Of a stretch of DNA of 64,000 bases, positions 11,921 through 22,510 are shown one piece after another. The notes below the pieces were generated by a model. That model saw nothing but the letters and a program-made list of their open reading frames with translations. It ran no database searches and was not told where the DNA came from. The DNA is taken from positions 35,165,550 through 35,229,549 of the forward strand of contig NC_030817.1 in assembly GCF_001704415.2 (NCBI RefSeq), written 5' to 3'. Numbering within the stretch: the first letter of the stretch is position 1; each line of letters opens with the position of its first letter. This DNA is from Capra hircus (taxonomy: Eukaryota; Chordata; Mammalia; Artiodactyla; Bovidae). Made by a program: the position numbers and the translations under genes.

Positions 11921-13818
11921 AGTCACGTAAAGAACATCAGTCGTAAAGAAGATCAGTCCCTCAGTCGTGTCCGATTCTTTGCGACCCCATGGACTGCAGC
12001 ATGACAGGCTTCCCTGTCCATCACCAACTCCTGGAGTAGCTCAAATTCAGGTCCGTAGAGTCGGTGATGCCATCCAACCATCTCATCCTCTGTCACCCCC
12101 TTCTTCTCCTGCCTTCGATCTTTCTCAGCATCAGGGTCTTTTCCAATGAGTCAGTTCTTCCCAACAGGTGGCCAAAGTATCGGAGCTTCAGCTTCAACAT
12201 CAGTCCTTCCAATCAATATTCAGGACTCATTTAATTTAGGACTGACTGGTTTGATCTCCAGGCAGTCCAAGGGACTCTCAAAGAGTCTTCTCCAACACCA
12301 CCGTTCAAAAGCATCAATTCTTCAGTGCTCAGCTTTCTTTATGGTCCAACTCTCACATCCATACATGACTACTGGAAAAACCATAGCTTTGACTAGACAG
12401 ACCTTTTTTGGCAAAGTAATGTCTCTGCTTTTTAATATGCTGTCTAGATTGGTCATAGTTTTTCTTCCAAGGAGCAAGCGTTTTTTTAATTTCATGACTG
12501 CAGTCATCATCTCAGTAATTTTGGAGCCCAAGAAAATAAAGTCTGTCACTGTTTCCATTGTTTCCCCATCTATTTGCCATGAAGTGATGTGACTGGATGC
12601 CATGATCTTCTTTTTTTGAATGTTGGATTTTAAGTCAGCTTTTTCATTCTCCTCTTTCGCCTTCATCAAGAGGCTCTTCAGTTCCTCTTTGCTTTCTGCC
12701 ATAAGGGTGGTGTCATCTGCGTACCTGAATTTATTGGTATTTCTCCCAGCAATCTTGATTCCAGCTTGTGCTTCATCCAGTCTGGCATTTTGCATGAGGT
12801 ACTCTGCACATAAGTTAAACAAGCAGGGTGACAATATACATCCTTGACGTACTCCTTTCCCAATTTTGAACCAGTCTGTTGTTCTATGTCCAGTTCTAAC
12901 TGTTGCTTCTTGACCTGCATACAGATTTCTCAAGAGGCAGGTCAGGTGGTCTGGTATTCCCATCTCTTTCAAAATTTTACACAGTTTGTTGTGATCCACA
13001 GACTCAAAGGCTTCAGTGTAGTCAATAAAGAAGATGTTTTTCTGGAACTCTCTTGTTTTTTCTATGATCCAATGGATGTTGGGAAATTTGATCTCTGGTT
13101 CCTTTGCCTTTTCTATATCCAGCTTAAACATCTGGAAGTTCTTGGTTCACATATTATTGAAGCCTCGCTTGGAGAATTTTGAGCATTACTTCGCTAGCGT
13201 GTGAGGTGAGTGCAATTGTGCAGCAGTTTGAACATTCTTTAGCATTGCCTTTCTTTGGGATTGGAATGAAAACTGACCTTTTCCAGTCCTGTGGCCACTG
13301 CTGAGTTTTCCAAATTTGCTGGCATGTTGACTGCAGAATTTTCACAGCATCATCTTTTAGGATTTGAAATAGCTCAGCTGGAATTCCATCACCTCCACTA
13401 AGGTCCATCTGACTTCGGACTCCAGGATGTCTGGCTATAGGTGAGTGATCACACCATCGTGATTATCTGGGTCATCAAGATCTTTTTTGTATTGTTCTTC
13501 TATGTATTCTTGCCACGTTTTCTTAGTATCTTTGCTTCTCTTAGGTCCATACAATTTCTGTCCTTTATCATGCCCATCTTTGCATGAAATGTTCCCTTGG
13601 TATCTCTAATTTTCTTGAAGAGATCTCTAGTTGTTCCCATTCTATTGTTTTCCTCTATTTCTTTGCACTGATCACTGAGGAAGGCTTTCTTATCTCTCCT
13701 TGCTATTTTTTTGGAACTCTGCATTCAAATGAGTGTATCTTTCCTTTTCTCCTTTGCCTTTAGCTTCTCTTCTTTTCTCAGCTATTTGTAAGGCCTCCTC
13801 AGACAACCATTTAAAAAT
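11921..13818 (-). mobile_element. BovB LINE copy 1, 5'-truncated, broken reverse transcriptase
   Basis: BovB is an RTE-clade non-LTR retrotransposon with endonuclease and reverse-transcriptase domains. This copy is read right to left. Frames at 13500-13724, 13154-13408 and 12322-13131 carry successive parts of the polyprotein. The last shows the RT palm motifs FIDYTEAFESVDHNKL (A), GVRQGCILSPCLFN (B) and FRYADDTTLMAES (C). The copy is interrupted by frame changes and stops and lacks the endonuclease end, so it is dead. It is flanked by a 24-bp imperfect target-site duplication and lies in the same orientation as KTN1 transcription. Confidence 0.93.
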
Positions 13819-13842
13819 AAAGACAACAGGCAAAGAAGACCC
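13819..13842 (+). repeat. Right target-site duplication of BovB copy 1
   Basis: Partner of 11897-11920. Both begin AAAGACAACAGG and continue with AAAGAAGA after one differing base. Confidence 0.85.
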
Positions 13843-14329
13843 AACTTATGCTTCTTTATACCCATTATTTCAATTCATTTAAGGGACACTGAATCTCTGG
13901 ATTGAAAAGACATGCTTTGTCCAAGGGAATATTTATACAAGAGTCAATGCAAAGCCACATTAAATAAAGAAGTTTATGACAAAAGAACTGATATCAAGCT
14001 GTGAACCCACCATTAAGCTGAAGAATTAAGACTGAAACAATCATAAAAGGTACAGTCACAAAACAAACATTAAATATATAAGTATCTTATAAACAAATGC
14101 TATAATTTTAAAAAGTGAATAGGAAAGGAAAAGATAAAGTAGGAAAAATTTTAAATAGACTTCCTCTTATTATACAACATGGGGCCAAACAGTTAATAAG
14201 TTTGCATTGGAAGAAATCACATAATGAAGGCAAGTATATTTAAAGGCCACCATGAGGAAATTAATAATCAACTAAAACTTATCAAATACATTTTAAATAT
14301 TTTCTTACTATTTATCACATGGAATTAAC

Positions 14330-14540
14330 ATTTTTGAGCAATTACTTTATGCTAGAACTTTAAGTATCTATTGTTACTATTTCATTTAATTCTCAAAATC
14401 GTATCATCATTCTCATTTTAAAAACAAGGAAAGTGAGGCACTGAGGTTAAGTAACCTGTCTAAAGCCACAAAGCTCAAAGTAGTAACACATAGATGTGAA
14501 TCTTAGGAAATGTGACCCTATAGCCCAGGATCTTAACCTA
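14330..14540 (+). repeat. MIR SINE
   Basis: The MIR-type core is clear: 'aattctcaaaatcgtatcat', 'gaggcactgaggttaagtaa' and 'gatgtgaatcttaggaa'. It ends at 'gatcttaacctatactc', where the inverted repeat begins. Confidence 0.85.
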
Positions 14541-14653
14541 TACTCTAAACATAACACAGAAGTGTCTTATAACTTAAACACAAAGTTTTTAAACACAATA
14601 CACCTTTGTGTTTAAGTTATAAGACACTTCTGTGTTATATTTAGAGTACAGGT
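14536..14653. repeat. Long near-perfect inverted repeat (50-bp arms, 18-bp spacer)
   Basis: The left arm 14536-14585 and right arm 14604-14653 are reverse complements at 48 of 50 positions, and the inner 45 bases have one mismatch. The spacer 14586-14603 is AT-rich. In RNA or extruded DNA this would fold into a 50-bp stem. The left arm continues the MIR 3' end, so the right arm looks like a local inverted copy. Confidence 0.95.
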
Positions 14654-14849
14654 ATGTATGTGTACATACATACCCAGAACATCCCCGTCTACGGCTCTGT
14701 AAAACCCCTCTCGCTTCTACTCTGTTTTGCTCTTCCCATCTATGCTTATTCAAAGGGGATAGTGTCACCATCCTTAGTCATCCACCACTTATTTACAGTC
14801 TAGTAGTGCAATGAAAGTGCTTTCACTAAGATATCAAATCCATTTTTTC

Positions 14850-15480
14850 AATCCTTATTCTCCCTGATCGCTCTAACGCATGTCACTGGTGATTTTTACC
14901 ACCACTGCTGAACCCTCTACCCTTCCTAAGCATCTGTGATTCCACTGTTTCCTGGTGTTTTCTCTCTCAGTGTCCTTTGTGGTGGCTTTCCTTGACCTTT
15001 AAATATTGATGCTTCTCAAGGTTCATTCCTGAGTTTTCTTACCTCTCCACACATCCTCTCTGGACTAACACATATCCCCTATATGTACTAATGACAGCTG
15101 ATTACTTTCCAAAACTACTCCCAATGCAAACTATTTTCAACTCCATAGAAATACATATTCAACTGTGAAATGATTATAACCACTTAAAAGTTCCAAAGTA
15201 TGCCTAAAACAACTCCCTAAAAATTTTCAAAACTCTCTGCTCTCTCTTCTTCTGCAATGTATTCGTGAATAACCATTCTCACCATGATTTACCCAGTTAC
15301 TCCAGAACAAAAACAAACATTCATTCTAGACTCTTCTTTAACCACCATATCTAATCAGTCAGCAAGTCCTCTAACTCCCCTATCTCTATCCCACACCTAT
15401 GCTTGTATTCCTGCATTTATCTTCTCCCTTTCTCTGAGGTGGTCTTTATTAGATGTGAATATTCACCTATATCCAGGATC
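14850..15480 (+). repeat. L2-like LINE sequence
   Basis: Pyrimidine-rich sequence with L2-like segments such as 'gttcattcctgagttttctt' and 'ctagactcttctttaaccac'. The open frames here have no protein support. Confidence 0.5.
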
Positions 15481-16219
15481 TTGAAACCTACTAAGAGGTC
15501 TGACCAAGACTCAATTTTTATGACATGAAAAGAGAGTAATTAAACTCACCTAGTCTTTTCCTGATACAGGGGATCTACAAGGGCACTGAGTCCCTGAAGA
15601 TAAGAATAGAACCACTCCCTGAGAAAGCCAGAAGATTTAATTGAAAGCCAAAGCTTCCAAGAAAAAGGAAAAAATGTAAAGTTTCAAAATGTTCACTCTA
15701 TTTCAAAACATTATCTTTAACAATTCCCAACTCCTTCTCAGCTATCAAGGGGAGTCTGACTAATTTCTAGAGTTCAAAGCTCTCCCAAGCAATAAAATGA
15801 CTATTCTGGCACCCATAAACCACCAACCACAGCCTTAGCCAAAAGAGAAAAACCTGAACCAATTAATTTTAAAAAGGAGTAATTTCAAACAGTTAGTAAC
15901 TAACTTCAGCTGGAGGTTCTTCCCTGCTAGGAGATTTTCTTAAACCTCTAAGAACTCTTTAAAGATATATTAAGATATACACTTGCAACAAAGTTCCTTG
16001 CAAGAGAATTATCTGACTTTGGATACAAAGTCATACAGTTATCACACTTATTCTGAGGATCCTTGCACACATCCTTTACTCTGAACCATTGCTGGCACCA
16101 CATGGAGACTAATAAGCATACTACATCGTAAAATGCCACAGATTTGTAAAACACTGTCAACAGATACTTGGAAATATGGATAGACATAATGTCATCACAA
16201 ATGCTATGACAAAAAAATT

Positions 16220-16720
16220 TAGATGGTTAGGAGAAAGTCTATGAGGGAGAATAATTTAGACTAGGAATTCAAATTAGCCTTAAATGAGGAAATGATATTT
16301 AAATGGAAAACTGAAGGAAGAATTAAACAAAGGGAGAAGCTTGGGGGTAAGGGCTTAGGGGTTTTATGACAATCCAGACAGAAGAGAACATTTGGTATGC
16401 TTTAATGAGAGGATGAGGAAAATATCACGAGATAAGGCTACAGAGATAGACAGACATAGGCCTTTGAAGGAATCTAGACTGTGTTTTAAGTGCAAAGAGA
16501 AAGGCATCCAAAATGTTTTTAAAACAGTAAACAATATAACCTGATTTACCCCTTAGAGGTTACCTTGGAACTGTGTAGAAAAAATAGATTAGAAGGCCAC
16601 AAGGGAATACGGAAACATCAACTAGGAGAATACTGACGGTTATCAAAAGATGGTTTCGACTAGGGTGGTCTAAGAAAAAATGGAAGCCACTAAAGGTTTT
16701 AAAGCAGAAAAGTGTTAGGA
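16220..16720 (-). repeat. Antisense L2 LINE sequence
   Basis: Purine-rich sequence with 'ataggcctttgaaggaatct' and 'gtttcgactagggtggtct', which are reverse complements of L2 interior. Diverged. Confidence 0.5.
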
Positions 16721-16744
16721 GAATGTGCGCTTAAAAAACAAGTT

Positions 16745-16936
16745 TTAGTTGCTCAGTTGACTCTTTCCGATCCCATGGACTGTAGCCCACCAGGTTCCTC
16801 ATTCATGGGATTTTTCAGGCAAGAATACTGGAGTGGGTTGCCATTTCCTTCTCCAGGGATCTTCTCAACCTGGGGATCAAACCCAGGTCTCTCACACTGC
16901 AGGCAGACTTCACCGTCTGAGCCACCAAGGAAGCCC
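16745..16936 (-). mobile_element. Bov-tA SINE
   Basis: Reverse orientation. The BovA part ('gaatactggagtgggttgcc') is followed by the tRNA-like part ('gggatcaaacccaggtctct', 'gagccaccaaggaagccc'). Confidence 0.92.
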
Positions 16937-17595
16937 TAAGAATGGTTAAGTCCACTGTCTAACATTGAACACGAGATACCAGGTCATCTTACCTCACACA
17001 AGTAACACTTAAACTTGTCACCTTCTGCAATATGCCATAGTACACATGATATAATAGTGAATATAATAAAATGAGAAATTAAATAGCAGCTTCATGGATT
17101 TTTTTCAAGTTTTAGTCAGTCATAGCAATGATTTTACCATTCAAAGCATTTACTTTAAAAAAGAAATATCTCACACACACACAAGAAAAAGATTCCCAGA
17201 TGCTTTGAATGGTGCTATCTTCAATCATAAAAACATTTCATATGTTATCCAGAAATCACCCGACCTTGCTTTCAGTGTTTACATTCACAACAAAGCAAGG
17301 TACAATTTAGCCATGTGTCAAATGACTTTAAAGTTATCTAAATCATCTTATTTATTATAAGCAATTCATTTTTGTCAAACCTCAGATGACTCGGATACCT
17401 GTCTGAACTAAATCGGTAATCTGATTAGTACGGATACATGAAATAACTTCTGAAGGCATTCCAGAGCTTTTAAATGTGACTGTTACTGGGGTATAAGATG
17501 GGAGTAGATTATAATTTATTGCTCTAGCAGAAGTCTTTCTGGGTGAACTTCTAATCACTGCTCTCAAATAGGCTCATAATCAAAACTATGCTTAC

Positions 17596-17726
17596 CTTCT
17601 TTAAAGCATCCTGTATCACACCAGACTTTTCCTTTAGCAAGTCCACAACACAAAGGGCCTCTTCTTCAGAAAACATCATAGTCTTCAAGGACAGAAGAAA
17701 ATCTTTAAATTTTACTTCAGCATTTT
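17596..17726 (-). CDS. KTN1: KTN1 coding exon 4 (residues 278-321)
   Basis: A 131-base exon with acceptor AG at 17728/17727 and donor GT at 17595/17594 (AAGAAG|GTAAGC, strong). Its first two bases complete a Glu codon begun in exon 3. It encodes ENAEVKFKDFLLSLKTMMFS, then an acidic-hydrophobic stretch with ALCVVDLLKEKSGVIQDALK. This is the junction between the charged N-terminal cytosolic region and the coiled-coil rod. In-frame and intact. Confidence 0.96.
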
Positions 17727-17939
17727 CTTAAAAGAGGGGAAAAAAGAAATTAACATTTAAAAGATATGTGATAAGACAGCAAATGAAAAGCACCAAGAAT
17801 TCTTGACCCAGAAAATCAATAACCAAGAGAAAATAGACTTACATTTCAGGTCAAACAGCAATAAATGCTCCAGTTAAGAGAGGGGAAAAAGTGCTTATCA
17901 TCTTTAATATTGAATAATTAACTAAAAAGTTGCTCAAAC

Positions 17940-18125
17940 TGCAGAATATCTATGTTTTTTAACTGAAGTATATAGTTAATTTACAATGTTATGCTAATTT
18001 CTGCCATACAGCAAAGTGATTCAGTTATATATACAGATTCTTTTCCAGATTCTCTTCCATTATGATTTATCACGGGACACTGAATATAGTTTCCTGAGCT
18101 AAACAGTAGGACCTTGTTTACCACA
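17940..18125 (-). repeat. L1 3'-end fragment
   Basis: It shares the layout 'acagcaaagtgattcagtta', 'ttctcttccattatgattta' and 'cagtaggaccttgttta' with the L1 copy at 38115-38350. Confidence 0.75.
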
Positions 18126-18142
18126 TATATTATGTGTATGAG

Positions 18143-18340
18143 CTTCCCAGGTGCAGTGGTAAAGAATCCCCCTGCCAGTGCAGGAGACAAAAGGGACTCA
18201 GGTTTGATCCCTGAGGCAAGAAGATCCCCTGGAGGAGGAAATGGCAACCTGTTCCAGGATTCTTGCCTGGAAAATTTCACAGAGGAGCCTGGCAGGCTAC
18301 AGTCTATGGGCTTGCAGAGTCAGATGTGATTGAGCGCACA
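18143..18340 (+). mobile_element. Bov-tA SINE
   Basis: The tRNA-like head ('gcttcccaggtgcagtggta', 'caggtttgatccctgaggca') is joined to a BovA body ('gaggagcctggcaggctac'). Confidence 0.9.
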
Positions 18341-18749
18341 TGCACCCACACACACACTCAGAGACATACATAATACATAGAGGTTTGCATCCAAACTGCA
18401 GAGTATTGAAGTGCCACAGGAAAAAAAAAAAGCATTCAAGTGTCTAGTTTGCTAGTATCTATACTAAATATGTTCACAAATACTCTTATTTAACTGTAAT
18501 ACAACATATGAGCCAAATTTTACAGACAAAAAAATAAGAGACAATTAACAAAATGCTTATTTTACAAAAATCAACTATATAAAAGCAATCCTGACATTTT
18601 AAAAATCCATGCACCAAATACCTCACTTCAGTTCCCCTAGGGCTCTTGTATTAGACAACACCTGTGTTTCCATAAAAGCAACAGCCACCTGTTAGACCCA
18701 AAGGAGCCCAGAGTTTCTAATATTTCAGTTATATCATAAGTTTAAAAAG

Positions 18750-18868
18750 ACAGTTGTGGGCATGTATGGGAACAAGGGGTATATGGGAACTCTGTACTTT
18801 GCACTCAATTTTCTATGAACTAAACTGCTCTTAAAAAAAAAAAAAAAAAAACTATTAAAAAAAAAAAA
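18750..18868 (+). repeat. L1M 3' end with two A-runs
   Basis: It includes 'gggaactctgtactttgcac' and 'gaactaaactgctct', an L1M 3' signature. A 19-base A-run (18833-18851) and a 12-base A-run (18857-18868) follow. Confidence 0.75.
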
Positions 18869-18874
18869 TAATAG

Positions 18875-18985
18875 GGAGTTCCCTGGCAGTCCAGCTGTTA
18901 AGACTCAGGACTTTCTCTGCCGTGGGTCTAGGTTCAGTCCCTGGTCAGGAAACTAAGATCCCACAAGCCACATGGGCCAAAATAA
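18875..18985 (+). mobile_element. CHR-type SINE, short
   Basis: 'agttccctggcagtccag' is followed by 'ggttcagtccctggtcagg' and 'aactaagatcccacaagc', then an AAT-rich tail. Confidence 0.85.
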
Positions 18986-19269
18986 TAATAGTTTTCTGTG
19001 AATTAACACAGAAAACTCTGAGACAATAAAAGTAGGGAAAAGATTATCAGACAGCAAACAGCTACGAGACTTCAGGCAAGTCAAGGTTCAATGTCCAGCT
19101 CTATAAAACTGAGAGGACTGGATTAGAAAACTACCAATAAATCCTTTACCACAAAGACTCTATTAGCCTTCTGGAATTCATTGATTCTATGAGAAAATGC
19201 ACTCATTCCATAAGAACTCAAAAACATGTTTTTTCAATACAACAGGCTGTTGCATTTTGTATACATTAC

Positions 19270-19440
19270 CTTTGTCAGTTTCAATCTTCAGTTTTTTAGC
19301 CCCTGCTTTCTGGATTACTTCTACTTGGTCGGGTTTAATCAGATCAATAACCTCTCTCTTATCCACCATAGGATTTGAATCAGCATTATCCATCAGAGGA
19401 ATATAAGTTGTTGCATGAATAAGAGGTTCATCTACCAAAA
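19270..19440 (-). CDS. KTN1: KTN1 coding exon 3 (residues 221-277)
   Basis: A 171-base exon with acceptor AG at 19442/19441 (TTTGCAG is not used; the context is AATTGCAG) and donor GT at 19269/19268 (ACAAAG|GTAATG). It starts two bases into a Val codon, then Leu, and encodes VDEPLIHATTYIPLMDNADS followed by a Lys/Asp-rich run ending KIETDK. This is part of the charged cytosolic region before the coiled coil. The frame runs past the donor for about 25 residues of intron. Confidence 0.96.
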
Positions 19441-20816
19441 CTGCAATTTAAGTTACAAATCATAATTACACAAGGTTTTTTATAATGGAGTAAGAAAATA
19501 ACATGTAAGCACAATTAAGTTTCATGATGAATGCAGTTATTACCAGCTCAATTTGGCTTCAAATTCCTATTTATCCTTTTTAACAAGTCAAAACACTCTT
19601 CAAATTAAGAAATATCCATTCAATATTATTTTACAGCATATCACTTAGGTTATCTACAGTGTATCACACATCTCTTCTAACAATATCTGAAAATTTCTTC
19701 TTATACATTCTTATATGTTTTGGTTCGATCTCATGTTTCTTCTGATTTAATTAAGAATCCATTCACATTTAACTAGTGCTCAAGGAAAATTATTAATTTC
19801 TATGTATGTTGGTACTTTATTGACCTCATTCCAACCGACAATTCTTAACTGATTTTTTTACTTGCTAGATACAAAAACAACAGCCGTTGTTCCTTGCAGA
19901 TATCTTCTCATTTCTAATAGTTACGTCTCTAATTTACACGGCACATCTTACTACATTAGTTAAAACTTCCAAAACAACATTAAAAGTGAAGGTAGGAAGC
20001 TTTCTTAGTTTCTAGCTTTAATGTGAAGAACTATAAGAGTTTAAGTAGTATTCTGATATTTGTTGGTTAGAGACACAAACTTCCACACCCATATGGAAAT
20101 CTCTATATACCTACTTTAAAAAAAAAAAAAAAAAAACTTGGAGGCACTTACAGTTCTTTTATTTAAAATCTGTAATAAATATTTGATATTATCAAATACT
20201 GGGGTGATTTTTTCTATACCTGATTGCTTGATATACCATAATTTTAATGCAAATAACAGAATTTCACCTTTTCCCTTTCCAATTTTCTAGCACAGGTTGC
20301 TATCACAGCCCAATATTATAAAAATTACTATTTAATCTATATAAATTTCATAGCTAAGACATTTTGTGGACAACTGAGAATAAAAACTGCTACATCACTT
20401 TTAACTGGATGCTTCTCATATATACATGCACATTACATTTAATGATTAGGAATGCAGGGTAATGATAAATCTAGATAGTGTTCTCAAGTATGATCTTTAC
20501 ATGATATTGAAAGTACATATATTTCAGGAAAACTTTTCTTCTATAGAGCTTGTATGTTATTTACATTATTTTCAAAGCTCACTTAAGAATGAGAATATTT
20601 ATAAATACTTTGTCTTTTTTAAATTTCAGATTAAGGTTTTCACCACAAACTTATACCCTGCCCATCTGTCAAAGCACCCTGGACTTGTTTTAGTACTAAA
20701 GGTGTTAATATACACATTAAGCTGAGAATTAAGGAGCATGTCAGGTCTCTAGGGTCCCTGTCCTAGTAGACTTCTCTAGAATTAGTAGCTATAAAATACA
20801 TATCTACATGTTTCAC
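19441..20816 (-). other. KTN1: KTN1 intron between coding exons 2 and 3
   Basis: Noncoding. Apart from an A-run near 20118-20137 I recognise no repeat or gene in this AT-rich intron. Confidence 0.88.
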
Positions 20817-20954
20817 CATTTTCAGTCTTTTGCTTCTTTGATGAAACTTTCTTCTTTCCCGATCCAGTTTCTTGTTTAGTCTCTTGATGCAGAGGTAATG
20901 ATTCTTGCTTTTTTGAAGGTGCCGTAAGAGATTCCACCTTTTTATCCTGATCAT
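20817..20954 (-). CDS. KTN1: KTN1 coding exon 2 (residues 175-220)
   Basis: A 138-base exon with acceptor AG at 20956/20955 (an unusually A/T-rich, pyrimidine-poor acceptor) and donor GT at 20816/20815 (GAAAATG|GTGAAA). Both ends split a codon after its first base. It encodes DDQDKKVESLTAPSKKQESL, then PLHQETKQETGSGKKKVSSK and KQKTEN. This is very basic, low-complexity cytosolic sequence typical of the kinectin/p180 N-terminal region. The weak polypyrimidine tract makes it a plausible candidate for variable inclusion, though the length is a multiple of three. Confidence 0.95.
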
Positions 20955-21497
20955 CTTTATTAAAAATAAATGAAAAATCATAGTAGTAAACAATGAACAC
21001 ATCAGAAAAAAATTTATTAATGAACACTTCCCAGAATGCCTTACCACCAAAATTTTAAACTCTGATACACAATTCTCTCATTTATCATTCTAGCTTTCTT
21101 GCTCTGCTACACCTGCTCTTTAACTTCATCAGGATTCCTAGTACTCCTTTTATATCCCATTTCTCAGCCACTCCTAACCCTACTCAGCTTATAGGCATTG
21201 TCAAATCTCTTATCTTAAAAAATAAAACCCTTCCCACCACTGTAATCCCTAGCCTCCCACACCCATTTCCTTCTCATACTGACAAAAGAACAGTCTGTTC
21301 TTTCTTTTCTACCAATCATTTCTCAACTAATTGCAATTCTTATCTCTTCCATTATATTCATAAAAAACTTTACTCAGGTCCCTAGTGTCCCAAATGCCTG
21401 ATTCTATCAATAATATCCCTTAATCCTTATTTAACTTCTATTCAGCATTTCAAACTATTGGTCTCTACCTCCTTAAATTTCTCTCCTCTCCATTAGG

Positions 21498-21830
21498 CTA
21501 AGTGAAACAAGCCAGTCACAAAAGGACCATCATTGTACGATTTTCCTTATATGTAGTACCTAGAGCAGTCAAATTCATAGACACAGAATGTAGAATGTTG
21601 CTTGCCAAGAACTAGGGGGAGGGAAGAGTGGGAAATTAGTGCTTAATGGGTACAGAATTTTAGTTGGGAAAGATGAAAAGTTCTTGAGATGGCTGGTGGT
21701 GATGACTGTTCAAGACTGTGAGTGTACTTAATGCCACAGAACTATACACTTAAAAATGGTTAAAATGGTAAAATTTTTTATATACTTATTTTACCACAAT
21801 GAAATAAATAAAATTTAAAATTCAGCTTCT
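21498..21830 (+). mobile_element. L1M 3'-end insertion in L2
   Basis: 'ggctaagtgaaacaagccag', 'cagaatgtagaatgttgctt', 'acagaactatacacttaaaa' and an A-rich end form a recognisable L1M 3' UTR inside the L2 copy. Confidence 0.75.
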
Positions 21831-22202
21831 ATAACAATTCTTTTCTTACACTTGGAATATTCCTTTGCAGTCTTCTTTGTAAGCTGTTCCTACTGAATAC
21901 CTTATATCTAGTATTTTTCAGGGCTTGTTCTCGTTTTAAATACCTCCCTTGAATAATCTTCTCTACAACCATGACATCAACTACTAACTTCATGCTTAAG
22001 GCTTCTGAATCTGTATTCTAGCCTTATGCCTCTGTACCTAAATTTCCTACTGCATCCTGACTTGCTCCCTATGTGAACAGCCCCCAAACAGGCACCAGAA
22101 ACGCAAACTGAAAGCCTTCTCCTCTCCATCCACATCCACTGTCTCCTCAGTACTGCCTCTTAGTGCTATCAACATCTACCAATAAAAGGTTGCTTAATCT
22201 TT

Positions 22203-22510
22203 CCTATAAAGGTCTGAACAGACAGTAAAGGTTTTGTGGGCCATTTAGACTTTATCACAACTATTCACCTGCTGTTGCATTGTGAGAGCCAGCCACAAAC
22301 AGACGTTAACACAGGAGTGTTGTTGCATTTAAAAAAACTTGATTTAAGACAGAGGTTTCAATTTCATATCATTTCCACATTGAACACAATATTACTCTTC
22401 TTTTATTTTTAACCTATTAGAAACATAAAAACCATTCTCGGCTCATGAGCTATAAAAAACGAGAAACAGGCCAGATCTGGCTCCCAGGTTGCAGTTTGCC
22501 AACCCTGACC
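22203..22510 (-). mobile_element. hAT-like (Tip100-type) non-autonomous DNA transposon
   Basis: It reads 'ggttttgtgggccatttaga' and ends 'gccagatctggctcccaggt' then 'gcagtttgccaaccctga', the signature of a common mammalian hAT MITE. It interrupts the L2 copy. Family name not certain. Confidence 0.7.

Larger units (their letters stand above)
10633..17595 (-). other. KTN1: KTN1 intron between coding exons 4 and 5
   Basis: Noncoding, 7 kb. Contents: a BovB copy (11921-13818) in its target-site duplication, a MIR (14330-14540) ending in a long inverted repeat (14536-14653), L2-like sequence (14850-15480), antisense L2 (16220-16720) and a Bov-tA SINE (16745-16936). Bases 10650-11890 and 15500-16200 show nothing I recognise. 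Confidence 0.9.
17727..19269 (-). other. KTN1: KTN1 intron between coding exons 3 and 4
   Basis: Noncoding. It holds an antisense L1 fragment (17940-18125), a Bov-tA SINE (18143-18340), an L1M tail with A-runs (18750-18868) and a CHR SINE (18875-18985). Nothing is recognised at 18370-18740. Confidence 0.9.

Noticed and set aside
14589..14814. Paired short frames on both strands at the inverted repeat
   Set aside because: They arise from the palindrome and adjacent repeat sequence, with no protein-like features.
20763..21050. 95-codon minus-strand frame overlapping KTN1 coding exon 2
   Set aside because: It is a different frame from the kinectin frame and runs through both introns.
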